A DNA stretch of 64,000 nucleotides from Limanda limanda (lineage: Eukaryota > Chordata > Actinopteri > Pleuronectiformes > Pleuronectidae), in the NCBI RefSeq assembly GCF_963576545.1, contig NW_026870469.1:496001-560000 (forward strand). The letters are read 5' to 3'. This document shows, one piece after another, positions 37,448 through 50,458 of this stretch; the first letter of the stretch is position 1, and every line of letters begins with the position of its first letter. A program made the position numbers and the translations under genes. The notes under the pieces were generated by a model. The model was not told where the DNA came from. It did not search any database and worked only from the letters and a program-made list of their open reading frames with translations.

Positions 37448-38890
37448 CAAGTCTCTCCGACCTTCACAAAAAAAGTTATTCAAGAATATCTCCTCAGATT
37501 TGGGGGAATTTCGTCGGTCGACCTCTTTCGAAGGTCGTACAAGCTCGGGGATGGTACCAATCGATCCGCAGGACCCAAATTAGTCCAGATGCAACCACTT
37601 TCCAAGTCTCTCCGACCTTCACAAAAAAAGTTATTCAAGAATATCTCTTTCTCCTATGTGCTTTCATCCCTAACCCTAACCCTAACCCTTCCGAAAGTCG
37701 GAGAAGCTCAAGGATGGTACCGATCGATGCGCGCTACCCCATTTAGTGGGGGTAGAGCCTACTTGCAAGTCTCTCCGACCTTCACAAAAAAAGTTATTCA
37801 AGAATATCTCCTCAGATTTGGGGGAATTTCGTCGGTCGACCTCTTCCGAAGGTCGTACAAGCTCGGGGATGGTACCAATCGATCCGCAGGACCCAAATTA
37901 GTCCAGATGCAACCACTTTCCAAGTCTCTCCGACCTTCACAAAAAAAGTTATTCAAGAATATCTCTTTCTCCTATGTGCTTTCATCCCTAACCCTAACCC
38001 TAACCCTTCCGAAAGTCGGAGAAGCTCAAGGATGGTACCGATCGATGCGCGCTACCCCATTTAGTGGGGGTAGAGCCTACTTGCAAGTCTCTCCGACCTT
38101 CACAAAAAACGTTATTCAAGAATATCTCTTTCTCCTATGTGCTTTCATCCCTAACCCTAACCCTAACCCTTCCGAAAGTCGGAGAAGCTCAAGGATGGTA
38201 CCGATCGATGCGCGCTACCCCATTTAGTGGGGGTAGAGCCTACTTGCAAGTCTCTCCGACCTTCACAAAAAAAGTTATTCAAGAATATCTCCTCAGATTT
38301 GGGGGAATTTCGTCGGTCGACCTCTTCCGAAGGTCGTACAAGCTCGGGGATGGTACCAATCGATCCGCAGGACCCAAATTAGTCCAGATGCAACCACTTT
38401 CCAAGTCTCTCCGACCTTCACAAAAAAAGTTATTCAAGAATATCTCTTTCTCCTATGTGCTTTCATCCCTAACCCTAACCCTAACCCTTCCGAAAGTCGG
38501 AGAAGCTCAAGGATGGTACCGATCGATGCGCGCTACCCCATTTAGTGGGGGTAGAGCCTACTTGCAAGTCTCTCCGACCTTCACAAAAAAAGTTATTCAA
38601 GAATATTTCTTTCTCCTATGTGCTTTCATCCCTAACCCTAACCCTAACCCTTCCGAAAGTCGGAGAAGCTCAAGGATGGTACCGATCGATGCGCGCTACC
38701 CCATTTAGTGGGGGTAGAGCCTACTTGCAAGTCTCTCCGACCTTCACAAAAAAAGTTATTCAAGAATATCTCTTTCTCCTATGTGCTTTCATCCCTAACC
38801 CTAACCCTAACCCTTCCGAAAGTCGGAGAAGCTCAAGGATGGTACCGATCGATGCGCGCAACCCCATTTAGTGGGGGTAGAGCCTACTTG
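37448..38890 (+). repeat. 1,443 bp block BA-BA-A-BA-A-A, copy 1
   Basis: Intervals are 318-318-163-318-163-163. Diagnostic alleles in order: A with AAAAAACGTT (near 38,108), then an A with GAATATTTCTTTC (near 38,604). The same order recurs four more times to the right. An A monomer with GATGTGCGC lies just before it, as for copies 2, 3 and 4. Confidence 0.85.
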
Positions 38891-39371
38891 CAAGTCTCTC
38901 CGACCTTCACAAAAAAAGTTATTCAAGAATATCTCCTCAGATTTGGGGGAATTTCGTCGGTCGACCTCTTTCGAAGGTCGTACAAGCTCGGGGATGGTAC
39001 CAATCGATCCGCAGGACCCAAATTAGTCCAGATGCAACCACTTTCCAAGTCTCTCCGACCTTCACAAAAAAAGTTATTCAAGAATATCTCTTTCTCCTAT
39101 GTGCTTTCATCCCTAACCCTAACCCTAACCCTTCCGAAAGTCGGAGAAGCTCAAGGATGGTACCGATCGATGCGCGCTACCCCATTTAGTGGGGGTAGAG
39201 CCTACTTGCAAGTCTCTCCGACCTTCACAAAAAAAGTTATTCAAGAATATCTCTTTCTCCTATGTGCTTTCATCCCTAACCCTAACCCTAACCCTTCCGA
39301 AAGTCGGAGAAGCTCAAGGATGGTACCGATCGATGCGCGCAACCCCATTTAGTGGGGGTAGAGCCTACTTG

Positions 39372-41295
39372 CAAGTCTCTCCGACCTTCACAAAAAAAGT
39401 TATTCAAGAATATCTCCTCAGATTTGGGGGAATTTCGTCGGTCGACCTCTTTCGAAGGTCGTACAAGCTCGGGGATGGTACCAATCGATCCGCAGGACCC
39501 AAATTAGTCCAGATGCAACCACTTTCCAAGTCTCTCCGACCTTCACAAAAAAAGTTATTCAAGAATATCTCTTTCTCCTATGTGCTTTCATCCCTAACCC
39601 TAACCCTAACCCTTCCGAAAGTCGGAGAAGCTCAAGGATGGTACCGATCGATGCGCGCTACCCCATTTAGTGGGGGTAGAGCCTACTTGCAAGTCTCTCC
39701 GACCTTCACAAAAAAAGTTATTCAAGAATATCTCTTTCTCCTATGTGCTTACATCCCTAACCCTAACCCTAACCCTTCCGAAAGTCGGAGAAGCTCAAGG
39801 ATGGTACCGATCGATGCGCGCAACCCCATTTAGTGGGGGTAGAGCCTACTTGCAAGTCTCTCCGACCTTCACAAAAAAAGTTATTCAAGAATATCTCCTC
39901 AGATTTGGGGGAATTTCGTCGGTCGACCTCTTTCGAAGGTTGTACAAGCTCGGGGATGGTACCAATCGATCTGCAGGACCCAAATTAGTCCAGATGCAAC
40001 CACTTTCCATGTCTCTCCGACCTTCACAAAAAAAGTTATTCAAGAATATCTCTTTCTCCTATGTGCTTTCATCCCTAACCCTAACCCTAACCCTTCCGAA
40101 AGTCGGAGAAGCTCAAGGATGGTACCGATCGATGCGCGCTACCCCATTTAGTGGGGGTAGAGCCTACTTGCAAGTCTCTCCGACCTTCACAAAAAAAGTT
40201 ATTCAAGAATATCTCTTTCTCCTATGTGCTTTCATCCCTAACCCTAACCCTAACCCTTCCGAAAGTCGGAGAAGCTCAAGGATGGTACCGATCGATGCGC
40301 GCAACCCCATTTAGTGGGGGTAGAGCCTACTTGCAAGTCTCTCCGACCTTCACAAAAAAAGTTATTCAAGAATATCTCCTCAGATTTGGGGGAATTTCGT
40401 CGGTCGACCTCTTTCGAAGGTCGTACAAGCTCGGGGATGGTACCAATCGATCCGCAGGACCCAAATTAGTCCAGATGCAACCACTTTCCAAGTCTCTCCG
40501 ACCTTCACAAAAAAAGTTATTCAAGAATATCTCTTTCTCCTATGTGCTTTCATCCCTAACCCTAACCCTAACCCTTCCGAAAGTCGGAGAAGCTCAAGGA
40601 TGGTACCGATCGATGCGCGCTACCCCATTTAGTGGGGGTAGAGCCTACTTGCAAGTCTCTCCGACCTTCACAAAAAAAGTTATTCAAGAATATCTCTTTC
40701 TCCTATGTGCTTACATCCCTAACCCTAACCCTAACCCTTCCGAAAGTCGGAGAAGCTCAAGGATGGTACCGATCGATGCGCGCAACCCCATTTAGTGGGG
40801 GTAGAGCCTACTTGCAAGTCTCTCCGACCTTCACAAAAAAAGTTATTCAAGAATATCTCCTCAGATTTGGGGGAATTTCGTCGGTCGACCTCTTTCGAAG
40901 GTTGTACAAGCTCGGGGATGGTACCAATCGATCTGCAGGACCCAAATTAGTCCAGATGCAACCACTTTCCATGTCTCTCCGACCTTCACAAAAAAAGTTA
41001 TTCAAGAATATCTCTTTCTCCTATGTGCTTTCATCCCTAACCCTAACCCTAACCCTTCCGAAAGTCGGAGAAGCTCAAAAATGGTACTGATCGATGCGCG
41101 CTACCCCATTTAGTGGGGGTAGAGCCTACTTGCAAGTCTCTCCGACCTTCACAAAAAAAGTTATTCAAGAATATCTCTTTCTCCTATGTGCTTTCATCCC
41201 TAACCCTAACCCTAACCCTTCCGAAAGTCGGAGAAGCTCAAGGATGGTACCGATCGATGCGCGCTACCCCATTTAGTGGGGGTAGAGCCTACTTG
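39372..41295 (+). repeat. Two tandem 962 bp units (BA-A-BA-A)
   Basis: Units 39,372-40,333 and 40,334-41,295 share CTTACATCCC (39,751 and 40,713, 962 bp apart), CGAAGGTTG, GATCTGCAGG and TTTCCATGTC. They differ in the A after that B: the first has CTCAAGGATGGTACC, the second CTCAAAAATGGTACTGATC. The last A of the first unit has AACCCC and that of the second TACCCC. Confidence 0.82.
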
Positions 41296-43382
41296 CAAGT
41301 CTCTCCGACCTTCACAAAAAAAGTTATTCAAGAATATCTCTTTCTCCTATGTGCTTTCATCCCTAACCCTAACCCTAACCCTTCCGAAAGTCGGAGAAGC
41401 TCAAGGATGGTACCGATCGATGCGCGCTACCCCATTTAGTGGGGGTAGAGCCTACTTGCAAGTCTCTCCGACCTTCACAAAAAAAGTTATTCAAGAATAT
41501 TTCTTTCTCCTATGTGCTTTCATCCCTAACCCTAACCCTAACCCTTCCGAAAGTCGGAGAAGCTCAAGGATGGTACCGATCGATGCGCGCTACCCCATTT
41601 AGTGGGGATAGAGCCTACTTGCAAGTCTCTCCGACCTTCACAAAAAAAGTTATTCAAGAATATCTCTTTCTCCTATGTGCTTTCATCCCTAACCCTAACC
41701 CTAACCCTTCCGAAAGTCGGAGAAGCTCAAGGATGGTACCGATCGATGCGCGCAACCCCATTTAGTGGGGGTAGAGCCTACTTGCAAGTCTCTCCGACCT
41801 TCACAAAAAAAGTTATTCAAGAATATCTCCTCAGATTTGGGGGAATTTCGTCGGTCGACCTCTTTCGAAGGTCGTACAAGCTCGGGGATGGTACCAATCG
41901 ATCCGCAGGACCCAAATTAGTCCAGATGCAACCACTTTCCAAGTCTCTCCGACCTTCACAAAAAAAGTTATTCAAGAATATCTCTTTCTCCTATGTGCTT
42001 TCATCCCTAACCCTAACCCTAACCCTTCCGAAAGTCGGAGAAGCTCAAGGATGGTACCGATCGATGCGCGCTACCCCATTTAGTGGGGGTAGAGCCTACT
42101 TGCAAGTCTCTCCGACCTTCACAAAAAAAGTTATTCAAGAATATCTCTTTCTCCTATGTGCTTTCATCCCTAACCCTAACCCTAACCCTTCCGAAAGTCG
42201 GAGAAGCTCAAGGATGGTACCGATCGATGCGCGCAACCCCATTTAGTGGGGGTAGAGCCTACTTGCAAGTCTCTCCGACCTTCACAAAAAAAGTTATTCA
42301 AGAATATCTCCTCAGATTTGGGGGAATTTCGTCGGTCGACCTCTTTCGAAGGTCGTACAAGCTCGGGGATGGTACCAATCGATCCGCAGGACCCAAATTA
42401 GTCCAGATGCAACCACTTTCCAAGTCTCTCCGACCTTCACAAAAAAAGTTATTCAAGAATATCTCTTTCTCCTATGTGCTTTCATCCCTAACCCTAACCC
42501 TAACCCTTCCGAAAGTCGGAGAAGCTCAAGGATGGTACCGATCGATGCGCGCTACCCCATTTAGTGGGGGTAGAGCCTACTTGCAAGTCTCTCCGACCTT
42601 CACAAAAAAAGTTATTCAAGAATATCTCTTTCTCCTATGTGCTTTCATCCCTAACCCTAACCCTAACCCTTCCGAAAGTCGGAGAAGCTCAAGGATGGTA
42701 CCGATCGATGCGCGCAACCCCATTTAGTGGGGGTAGAGCCTACTTGCAAGTCTCTCCGACCTTCACAAAAAAAGTTATTCAAGAATATCTCCTCAGATTT
42801 GGGGGAATTTCGTCGGTCGACCTCTTCCGAAGGTCGTACAAGCTCGGGGATGGTACCAATCGATCCGCAGGACCCAAATTAGTCCAGATGCAACCACTTT
42901 CCAAGTCTCTCCGACCTTCACAAAAAAAGTTATTCAAGAATATCTCTTTCTCCTATGTGCTTTCATCCCTAACCCTAACCCTAACCCTTCCGAAAGTCGG
43001 AGAAGCTCAAGGATGGTACCGATCGATGCGCGCATCCCCATTTAGTGGGGGTAGAGCCTACTTGCAAGTCTCTCCGACCTTCACAAAAAAAGTTATTCAA
43101 GAATATCTCCTCAGATTTGGGGGAATTTCGTTGGTCGACCTCTTCCGAAGGTCGTACAAGCTCGGGGATGGTACCAATCGATCCGCAGGACCCAAATTAG
43201 TCCAGATGCAACCACTTTCCAAGTCTCTCCGACCTTCACAAAAAAAGTTATTCAAGAATATCTCTTTCTCCTATGTGCTTTCATCCCTAACCCTAACCCT
43301 AACCCTTCCGAAAGTCGGAGAAGCTCAAGGATGGTACCGATCGATGCGCGCTACCCCATTTAGTGGGGGTAGAGCCTACTTG

Positions 43383-44189
43383 CAAGTCTCTCCGACCTTC
43401 ACAAAAAAAGTTATTCAAGAATATCTCTTTCTCCTATGTGCTTACATCCCTAACCCTAACCCTAACCCTTCCGAAAGTCGGAGAAGCTCAAGGATGGTAC
43501 CGATCGATGCGCGCAACCCCATTTAGTGGGGGTAGAGCCTACTTGCAAGTCTCTCCGACCTTCACAAAAAAAGTTATTCAAGAATATCTCCTCAGATTTG
43601 GGGGAATTTCGTCGGTCGACCTCTTTCGAAGGTTGTACAAGCTCGGGGATGGTACCAATCGATCTGCAGGACCCAAATTAGTCCAGATGCAACCACTTTC
43701 CATGTCTCTCCGACCTTCACAAAAAAAGTTATTCAAGAATATCTCTTTCTCCTATGTGCTTTCATCCCTAACCCTAACCCTAACCCTTCCGAAAGTCGGA
43801 GAAGCTCAAAAATGGTACCGATCGATGCGCGCTACCCCATTTAGTGGGGGTAGAGCCTACTTGCAAGTCTCTCCGACCTTCACAAAAAAAGTTATTCAAG
43901 AATATCTCTTTCTCCTATGTGCTTTCATCCCTAACCCTAACCCTAACCCTTCCGAAAGTCGGAGAAGCTCAAAGATGGTACCGATCGATGCGCGCTACCC
44001 CATTTAGTGGGGGTAGAGCCTACTTGCAAGTCTCTCCGACCTTCACAAAAAAAGTTATTCAAGAATATCTCTTTCTCCTATGTGCTTTCATCCCTAACCC
44101 TAACCCTAACCCTTCCGAAAGTCGGAGAAGCTCAAGGATGGTACCGATCGATGCGCGCTACCCCATTTAGTGGGGGTAGAGCCTACTTG
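43383..44189 (+). repeat. 807 bp tandem unit, copy 1
   Basis: Order A-BA-A-A. It carries a linked marker set: CTTACATCCC (43,444), a B with CGAAGGTTG and TTTCCATGTC (about 43,635 and 43,703), an A with CTCAAAAATGG (about 43,809), and CTCAAAGATGG (about 43,973). The whole set is repeated 807 bp downstream. Confidence 0.87.
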
Positions 44190-44996
44190 CAAGTCTCTCC
44201 GACCTTCACAAAAAAAGTTATTCAAGAATATCTCTTTCTCCTATGTGCTTACATCCCTAACCCTAACCCTAACCCTTCCGAAAGTCGGAGAAGCTCAAGG
44301 ATGGTACCGATCGATGCGCGCAACCCCATTTAGTGGGGGTAGAGCCTACTTGCAAGTCTCTCCGACCTTCACAAAAAAAGTTATTCAAGAATATCTCCTC
44401 AGATTTGGGGGAATTTCGTCGGTCGACCTCTTTCGAAGGTTGTACAAGCTCGGGGATGGTACCAATCGATCTGCAGGACCCAAATTAGTCCAGATGCAAC
44501 CACTTTCCATGTCTCTCCGACCTTCACAAAAAAAGTTATTCAAGAATATCTCTTTCTCCTATGTGCTTTCATCCCTAACCCTAACCCTAACCCTTCCGAA
44601 AGTCGGAGAAGCTCAAAAATGGTACCGATCGATGCGCGCTACCCCATTTAGTGGGGGTAGAGCCTACTTGCAAGTCTCTCCGACCTTCACAAAAAAAGTT
44701 ATTCAAGAATATCTCTTTCTCCTATGTGCTTTCATCCCTAACCCTAACCCTAACCCTTCCGAAAGTCGGAGAAGCTCAAAGATGGTACCGATCGATGCGC
44801 GCTACCCCATTTAGTGGGGGTAGAGCCTACTTGCAAGTCTCTCCGACCTTCACAAAAAAAGTTATTCAAGAATATCTCTTTCTCCTATGTGCTTTCATCC
44901 CTAACCCTAACCCTAACCCTTCCGAAAGTCGGAGAAGCTCACGGATGGTACCGATTGATGCGCGCTACCCCATTTAGTGGGGGTAGAGCCTACTTG
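44190..44996 (+). repeat. 807 bp tandem unit, copy 2
   Basis: Repeats the marker set of copy 1 exactly 807 bp later: CTTACATCCC (44,251), CGAAGGTTG/TTTCCATGTC, CTCAAAAATGG and CTCAAAGATGG. The final A differs by carrying CTCACGGATGG/GATTGATG (about 44,940). Confidence 0.87.
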
Positions 44997-46765
44997 CAAG
45001 TCTCTCCGACCTTCACAAAAAAAGTTATTCAAGAATATCTCTTTCTCCTATGTGCTTTCATCCCTAACCCTAACCCTAACCCTTCCGAAAGTCGGAGAAG
45101 CTCAAGGATGGTACCGATCGATGTGCGCAACCCCATTTAGTGGGGGTAGAGCCTACTTGCAAGTCTCTCCGACCTTCACAAAAAAAGTTATTCAAGAATA
45201 TCTCCTCAGATTTGGGGGAATTTCGTCGGTCGACCTCTTTCGAAGGTCGTACAAGCTCGGGGATGGTACCAATCGATCCGCAGGACCCAAATTAGTCCAG
45301 ATGCAACCACTTTCCAAGTCTCTCCGACCTTCACAAAAAAAGTTATTCAAGAATATCTCTTTCTCCTATGTGCTTTCATCCCTAACCCTAACCCTAACCC
45401 TTCCGAAAGTCGGAGAAGCTCAAGGATGGTACCGATCGATGCGCGCTACCCCATTTAGTGGGGGTAGAGCCTACTTGCAAGTCTCTCCGACCTTCACAAA
45501 AAAAGTTATTCAAGAATATCTCTTTCTCCTATGTGCTTTCATCCCTAACCCTAACCCTAACCCTTCCGAAAGTCGGAGAAGCTCAAAGATGGTACCGATC
45601 GATGCGCGCTACCCCATTTAGTGGGGGTAGAGCCTACTTGCAAGTCTCTCCGACCTTCACAAAAAAAGTTATTCAAGAATATCTCTTTCTCCTATGTGCT
45701 TTCATCCCTAACCCTAACCCTAACCCTTCCGAAAGTCGGAGAAGCTCAAGGATGGTACCGATCGATGCGCGCTACCCCATTTAGTGGGGGTAGAGCCTAC
45801 TTGCAAGTCTCTCCGACCTTCACAAAAAAAGTTATTCAAGAATATCTCTTTCTCCTATGTGCTTTCATCCCTAACCCTAACCCTAACCCTTCCGAAAGTC
45901 GGAGAAGCTCAAGGATGGTACCGATCGATGCGCGCAACCCCATTTAGTGGGGGTAGAGCCTACTTGCAAGTCTCTCCGACCTTCACAAAAAAAGTTATTC
46001 AAGAATATCTCCTCAGATTTGGGGGAATTTCGTCGGTCGACCTCTTTCGAAGGTCGTACAAGCTCGGGGATGGTACCAATCGATCCGCAGGACCCAAATT
46101 AGTCCAGATGCAACCACTTTCCAAGTCTCTCCGACCTTCACAAAAAAAGTTATTCAAGAATATCTCTTTCTCCTATGTGCTTTCATCCCTAACCCTAACC
46201 CTAACCCTTCCGAAAGTCGGAGAAGCTCAAGGATGGTACCGATCGATGCGCGCTACCCCATTTAGTGGGGGTAGAGCCTACTTGCAAGTCTCTCCGACCT
46301 TCACAAAAAAAGTTATTCAAGAATATCTCTTTCTCCTATGTGCTTTCATCCCTAACCCTAACCCTAACCCTTCCGAAAGTCGGAGAAGCTCAAGGATGGT
46401 ACCGATCGATGCGCGCAACCCCATTTAGTGGGGGTAGAGCCTACTTGCAAGTCTCTCCGACCTTCACAAAAAAAGTTATTCAAGAATATCTCCTCAGATT
46501 TGGGGGAATTTCGTCGGTCGACCTCTTCCGAAGGTCGTACAAGCTCGGGGATGGTACCAATCGATCCGCAGGACCCAAATTAGTCCAGATGCAACCACTT
46601 TCCAAGTCTCTCCGACCTTCACAAAAAAAGTTATTCAAGAATATCTCTTTCTCCTATGTGCTTTCATCCCTAACCCTAACCCTAACCCTTCCGAAAGTCG
46701 GAGAAGCTCAAGGATGGTACCGATCGATGTGCGCTACCCCATTTAGTGGGGGTAGAGCCTACTTG
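44997..46765 (+). repeat. 1,769 bp superunit (11 monomers), tandem copy 1
   Basis: Monomer order A-BA-A-A-A-BA-A-BA (163-318-163-163-163-318-163-318). Markers: GATGTGCGCAACC (about 45,121), CTCAAAGATGG (about 45,582) and a terminal GATGTGCGCTACC (about 46,727). The next 1,769 bp repeats the order and the markers. Confidence 0.87.
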
Positions 46766-48534
46766 CAAGTCTCTCCGACCTTCACAAAAAAAGTTATTCA
46801 AGAATATCTCTTTCTCCTATGTGCTTTCATCCCTAACCCTAACCCTAACCCTTCCGAAAGTCGGAGAAGCTCAAGGATGGTACCGATCGATGTGCGCAAC
46901 CCCATTTAGTGGGGGTAGAGCCTACTTGCAAGTCTCTCCGACCTTCACAAAAAAAGTTATTCAAGAATATCTCCTCAGATTTGGGGGAATTTCGTCGGTC
47001 GACCTCTTTCGAAGGTCGTACAAGCTCGGGGATGGTACCAATCGATCCGCAGGACCCAAATTAGTCCAGATGCAACCACTTTCCAAGTCTCTCCGACCTT
47101 CACAAAAAAAGTTATTCAAGAATATCTCTTTCTCCTATGTGCTTTCATCCCTAACCCTAACCCTAACCCTTCCGAAAGTCGGAGAAGCTCAAGGATGGTA
47201 CCGATCGATGCGCGCTACCCCATTTAGTGGGGGTAGAGCCTACTTGCAAGTCTCTCCGACCTTCACAAAAAAAGTTATTCAAGAATATCTCTTTCTCCTA
47301 TGTGCTTTCATCCCTAACCCTAACCCTAACCCTTCCGAAAGTCGGAGAAGCTCAAAGATGGTACCGATCGATGCGCGCTACCCCATTTAGTGGGGGTAGA
47401 GCCTACTTGCAAGTCTCTCCGACCTTCACAAAAAAAGTTATTCAAGAATATCTCTTTCTCCTATGTGCTTTCATCCCTAACCCTAACCCTAACCCTTCCG
47501 AAAGTCGGAGAAGCTCAAGGATGGTACCGATCGATGCGCGCTACCCCATTTAGTGGGGGTAGAGCCTACTTGCAAGTCTCTCCGACCTTCACAAAAAAAG
47601 TTATTCAAGAATATCTCTTTCTCCTATGTGCTTTCATCCCTAACCCTAACCCTAACCCTTCCGAAAGTCGGAGAAGCTCAAGGATGGTACCGATCGATGC
47701 GCGCAACCCCATTTAGTGGGGGTAGAGCCTACTTGCAAGTCTCTCCGACCTTCACAAAAAAAGTTATTCAAGAATATCTCCTCAGATTTGGGGGAATTTC
47801 GTCGGTCGACCTCTTTCGAAGGTCGTACAAGCTCGGGGATGGTACCAATCGATCCGCAGGACCCAAATTAGTCCAGATGCAACCACTTTCCAAGTCTCTC
47901 CGACCTTCACAAAAAAAGTTATTCAAGAATATCTCTTTCTCCTATGTGCTTTCATCCCTAACCCTAACCCTAACCCTTCCGAAAGTCGGAGAAGCTCAAG
48001 GATGGTACCGATCGATGCGCGCTACCCCATTTAGTGGGGGTAGAGCCTACTTGCAAGTCTCTCCGACCTTCACAAAAAAAGTTATTCAAGAATATCTCTT
48101 TCTCCTATGTGCTTTCATCCCTAACCCTAACCCTAACCCTTCCGAAAGTCGGAGAAGCTCAAGGATGGTACCGATCGATGCGCGCAACCCCATTTAGTGG
48201 GGGTAGAGCCTACTTGCAAGTCTCTCCGACCTTCACAAAAAAAGTTATTCAAGAATATCTCCTCAGATTTGGGGGAATTTCGTCGGTCGACCTCTTCCGA
48301 AGGTCGTACAAGCTCGGGGATGGTACCAATCGATCCGCAGGACCCAAATTAGTCCAGATGCAACCACTTTCCAAGTCTCTCCGACCTTCACAAAAAAAGT
48401 TATTCAAGAATATCTCTTTCTCCTATGTGCTTTCATCCCTAACCCTAACCCTAACCCTTCCGAAAGTCGGAGAAGCTCAAGGATGGTACCGATCGATGTG
48501 CGCTACCCCATTTAGTGGGGGTAGAGCCTACTTG
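46766..48534 (+). repeat. 1,769 bp superunit (11 monomers), tandem copy 2
   Basis: Direct repeat of the previous 1,769 bp with the same markers at matching positions (about 46,890, 47,351 and 48,496). It is followed directly by an A with GGTACTGATC and then by the second 1,443 bp block. Confidence 0.87.
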
Positions 48535-48697
48535 CAAGTCTCTCCGACCTTCACAAAAAAAGTTATTCAAGAATATCTCTTTCTCCTATGTGCTTTCATC
48601 CCTAACCCTAACCCTAACCCTTCCGAAAGTCGGAGAAGCTCAAGGATGGTACTGATCGATGCGCGCAACCCCATTTAGTGGGGGTAGAGCCTACTTG

Positions 48698-50140
48698 CAA
48701 GTCTCTCCGACCTTCACAAAAAAAGTTATTCAAGAATATCTCCTCAGATTTGGGGGAATTTCGTCGGTCGACCTCTTTCGAAGGTCGTACAAGCTCGGGG
48801 ATGGTACCAATCGATCCGCAGGACCCAAATTAGTCCAGATGCAACCACTTTCCAAGTCTCTCCGACCTTCACAAAAAAAGTTATTCAAGAATATCTCTTT
48901 CTCCTATGTGCTTTCATCCCTAACCCTAACCCTAACCCTTCCGAAAGTCGGAGAAGCTCAAGGATGGTACCGATCGATGCGCGCTACCCCATTTAGTGGG
49001 GGTAGAGCCTACTTGCAAGTCTCTCCGACCTTCACAAAAAAAGTTATTCAAGAATATCTCCTCAGATTTGGGGAAATTTCGTCGGTCGACCTCTTCCGAA
49101 GGTCGTACAAGCTCGGGGATGGTACCAATCGATCCGCAGGACCCAAATTAGTCCAGATGCAACCACTTTCCAAGTCTCTCCGACCTTCACAAAAAAAGTT
49201 ATTCAAGAATATCTCTTTCTCCTATGTGCTTTCATCCCTAACCCTAACCCTAACCCTTCCGAAAGTCGGAGAAGCTCAAGGATGGTACCGATCGATGCGC
49301 GCTACCCCATTTAGTGGGGGTAGAGCCTACTTGCAAGTCTCTCCGACCTTCACAAAAAACGTTATTCAAGAATATCTCTTTCTCCTATGTGCTTTCATCC
49401 CTAACCCTAACCCTAACCCTTCCGAAAGTCGGAGAAGCTCAAGGATGGTACCGATCGATGCGCGCTACCCCATTTAGTGGGGGTAGAGCCTACTTGCAAG
49501 TCTCTCCGACCTTCACAAAAAAAGTTATTCAAGAATATCTCCTCAGATTTGGGGGAATTTCGTCGGTCGACCTCTTCCGAAGGTCGTACAAGCTCGGGGA
49601 TGGTACCAATCGATCCGCAGGACCCAAATTAGTCCAGATGCAACCACTTTCCAAGTCTCTCCGACCTTCACAAAAAAAGTTATTCAAGAATATCTCTTTC
49701 TCCTATGTGCTTTCATCCCTAACCCTAACCCTAACCCTTCCGAAAGTCGGAGAAGCTCAAGGATGGTACCGATCGATGCGCGCTACCCCATTTAGTGGGG
49801 GTAGAGCCTACTTGCAAGTCTCTCCGACCTTCACAAAAAAAGTTATTCAAGAATATTTCTTTCTCCTATGTGCTTTCATCCCTAACCCTAACCCTAACCC
49901 TTCCGAAAGTCGGAGAAGCTCAAGGATGGTACCGATCGATGCGCGCTACCCCATTTAGTGGGGGTAGAGCCTACTTGCAAGTCTCTCCGACCTTCACAAA
50001 AAAAGTTATTCAAGAATATCTCTTTCTCCTATGTGCTTTCATCCCTAACCCTAACCCTAACCCTTCCGAAAGTCGGAGAAGCTCAAGGATGGTACCGATC
50101 GATGCGCGCAACCCCATTTAGTGGGGGTAGAGCCTACTTG
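48698..50140 (+). repeat. 1,443 bp block, copy 2
   Basis: Same interval order and diagnostic alleles as copy 1: AAAAAACGTT near 49,357 and GAATATTTCTTTC near 49,852. It has a private change GGGGAAATTTC in its second B (near 49,073). It starts after an A with GGTACTGATC (48,653), which removes the GGTACC site. Confidence 0.85.
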
Positions 50141-50458
50141 CAAGTCTCTCCGACCTTCACAAAAAAAGTTATTCAAGAATATCTCCTCAGATTTGGGGGA
50201 ATTTCGTCGGTCGACCTCTTTCGAAGGTCGTACAAGCTCGGGGATGGTACCAATCGATCCGCAGGACCCAAATTAGTCCAGATGCAACCACTTTCCAAGT
50301 CTCTCCGACCTTCACAAAAAAAGTTATTCAAGAATATCTCTTTCTCCTATGTGCTTTCATCCCTAACCCTAACCCTAACCCTTCCGAAAGTCGGAGAAGC
50401 TCAAGGATGGTACCGATCGATGCGCGCTACCCCATTTAGTGGGGGTAGAGCCTACTTG

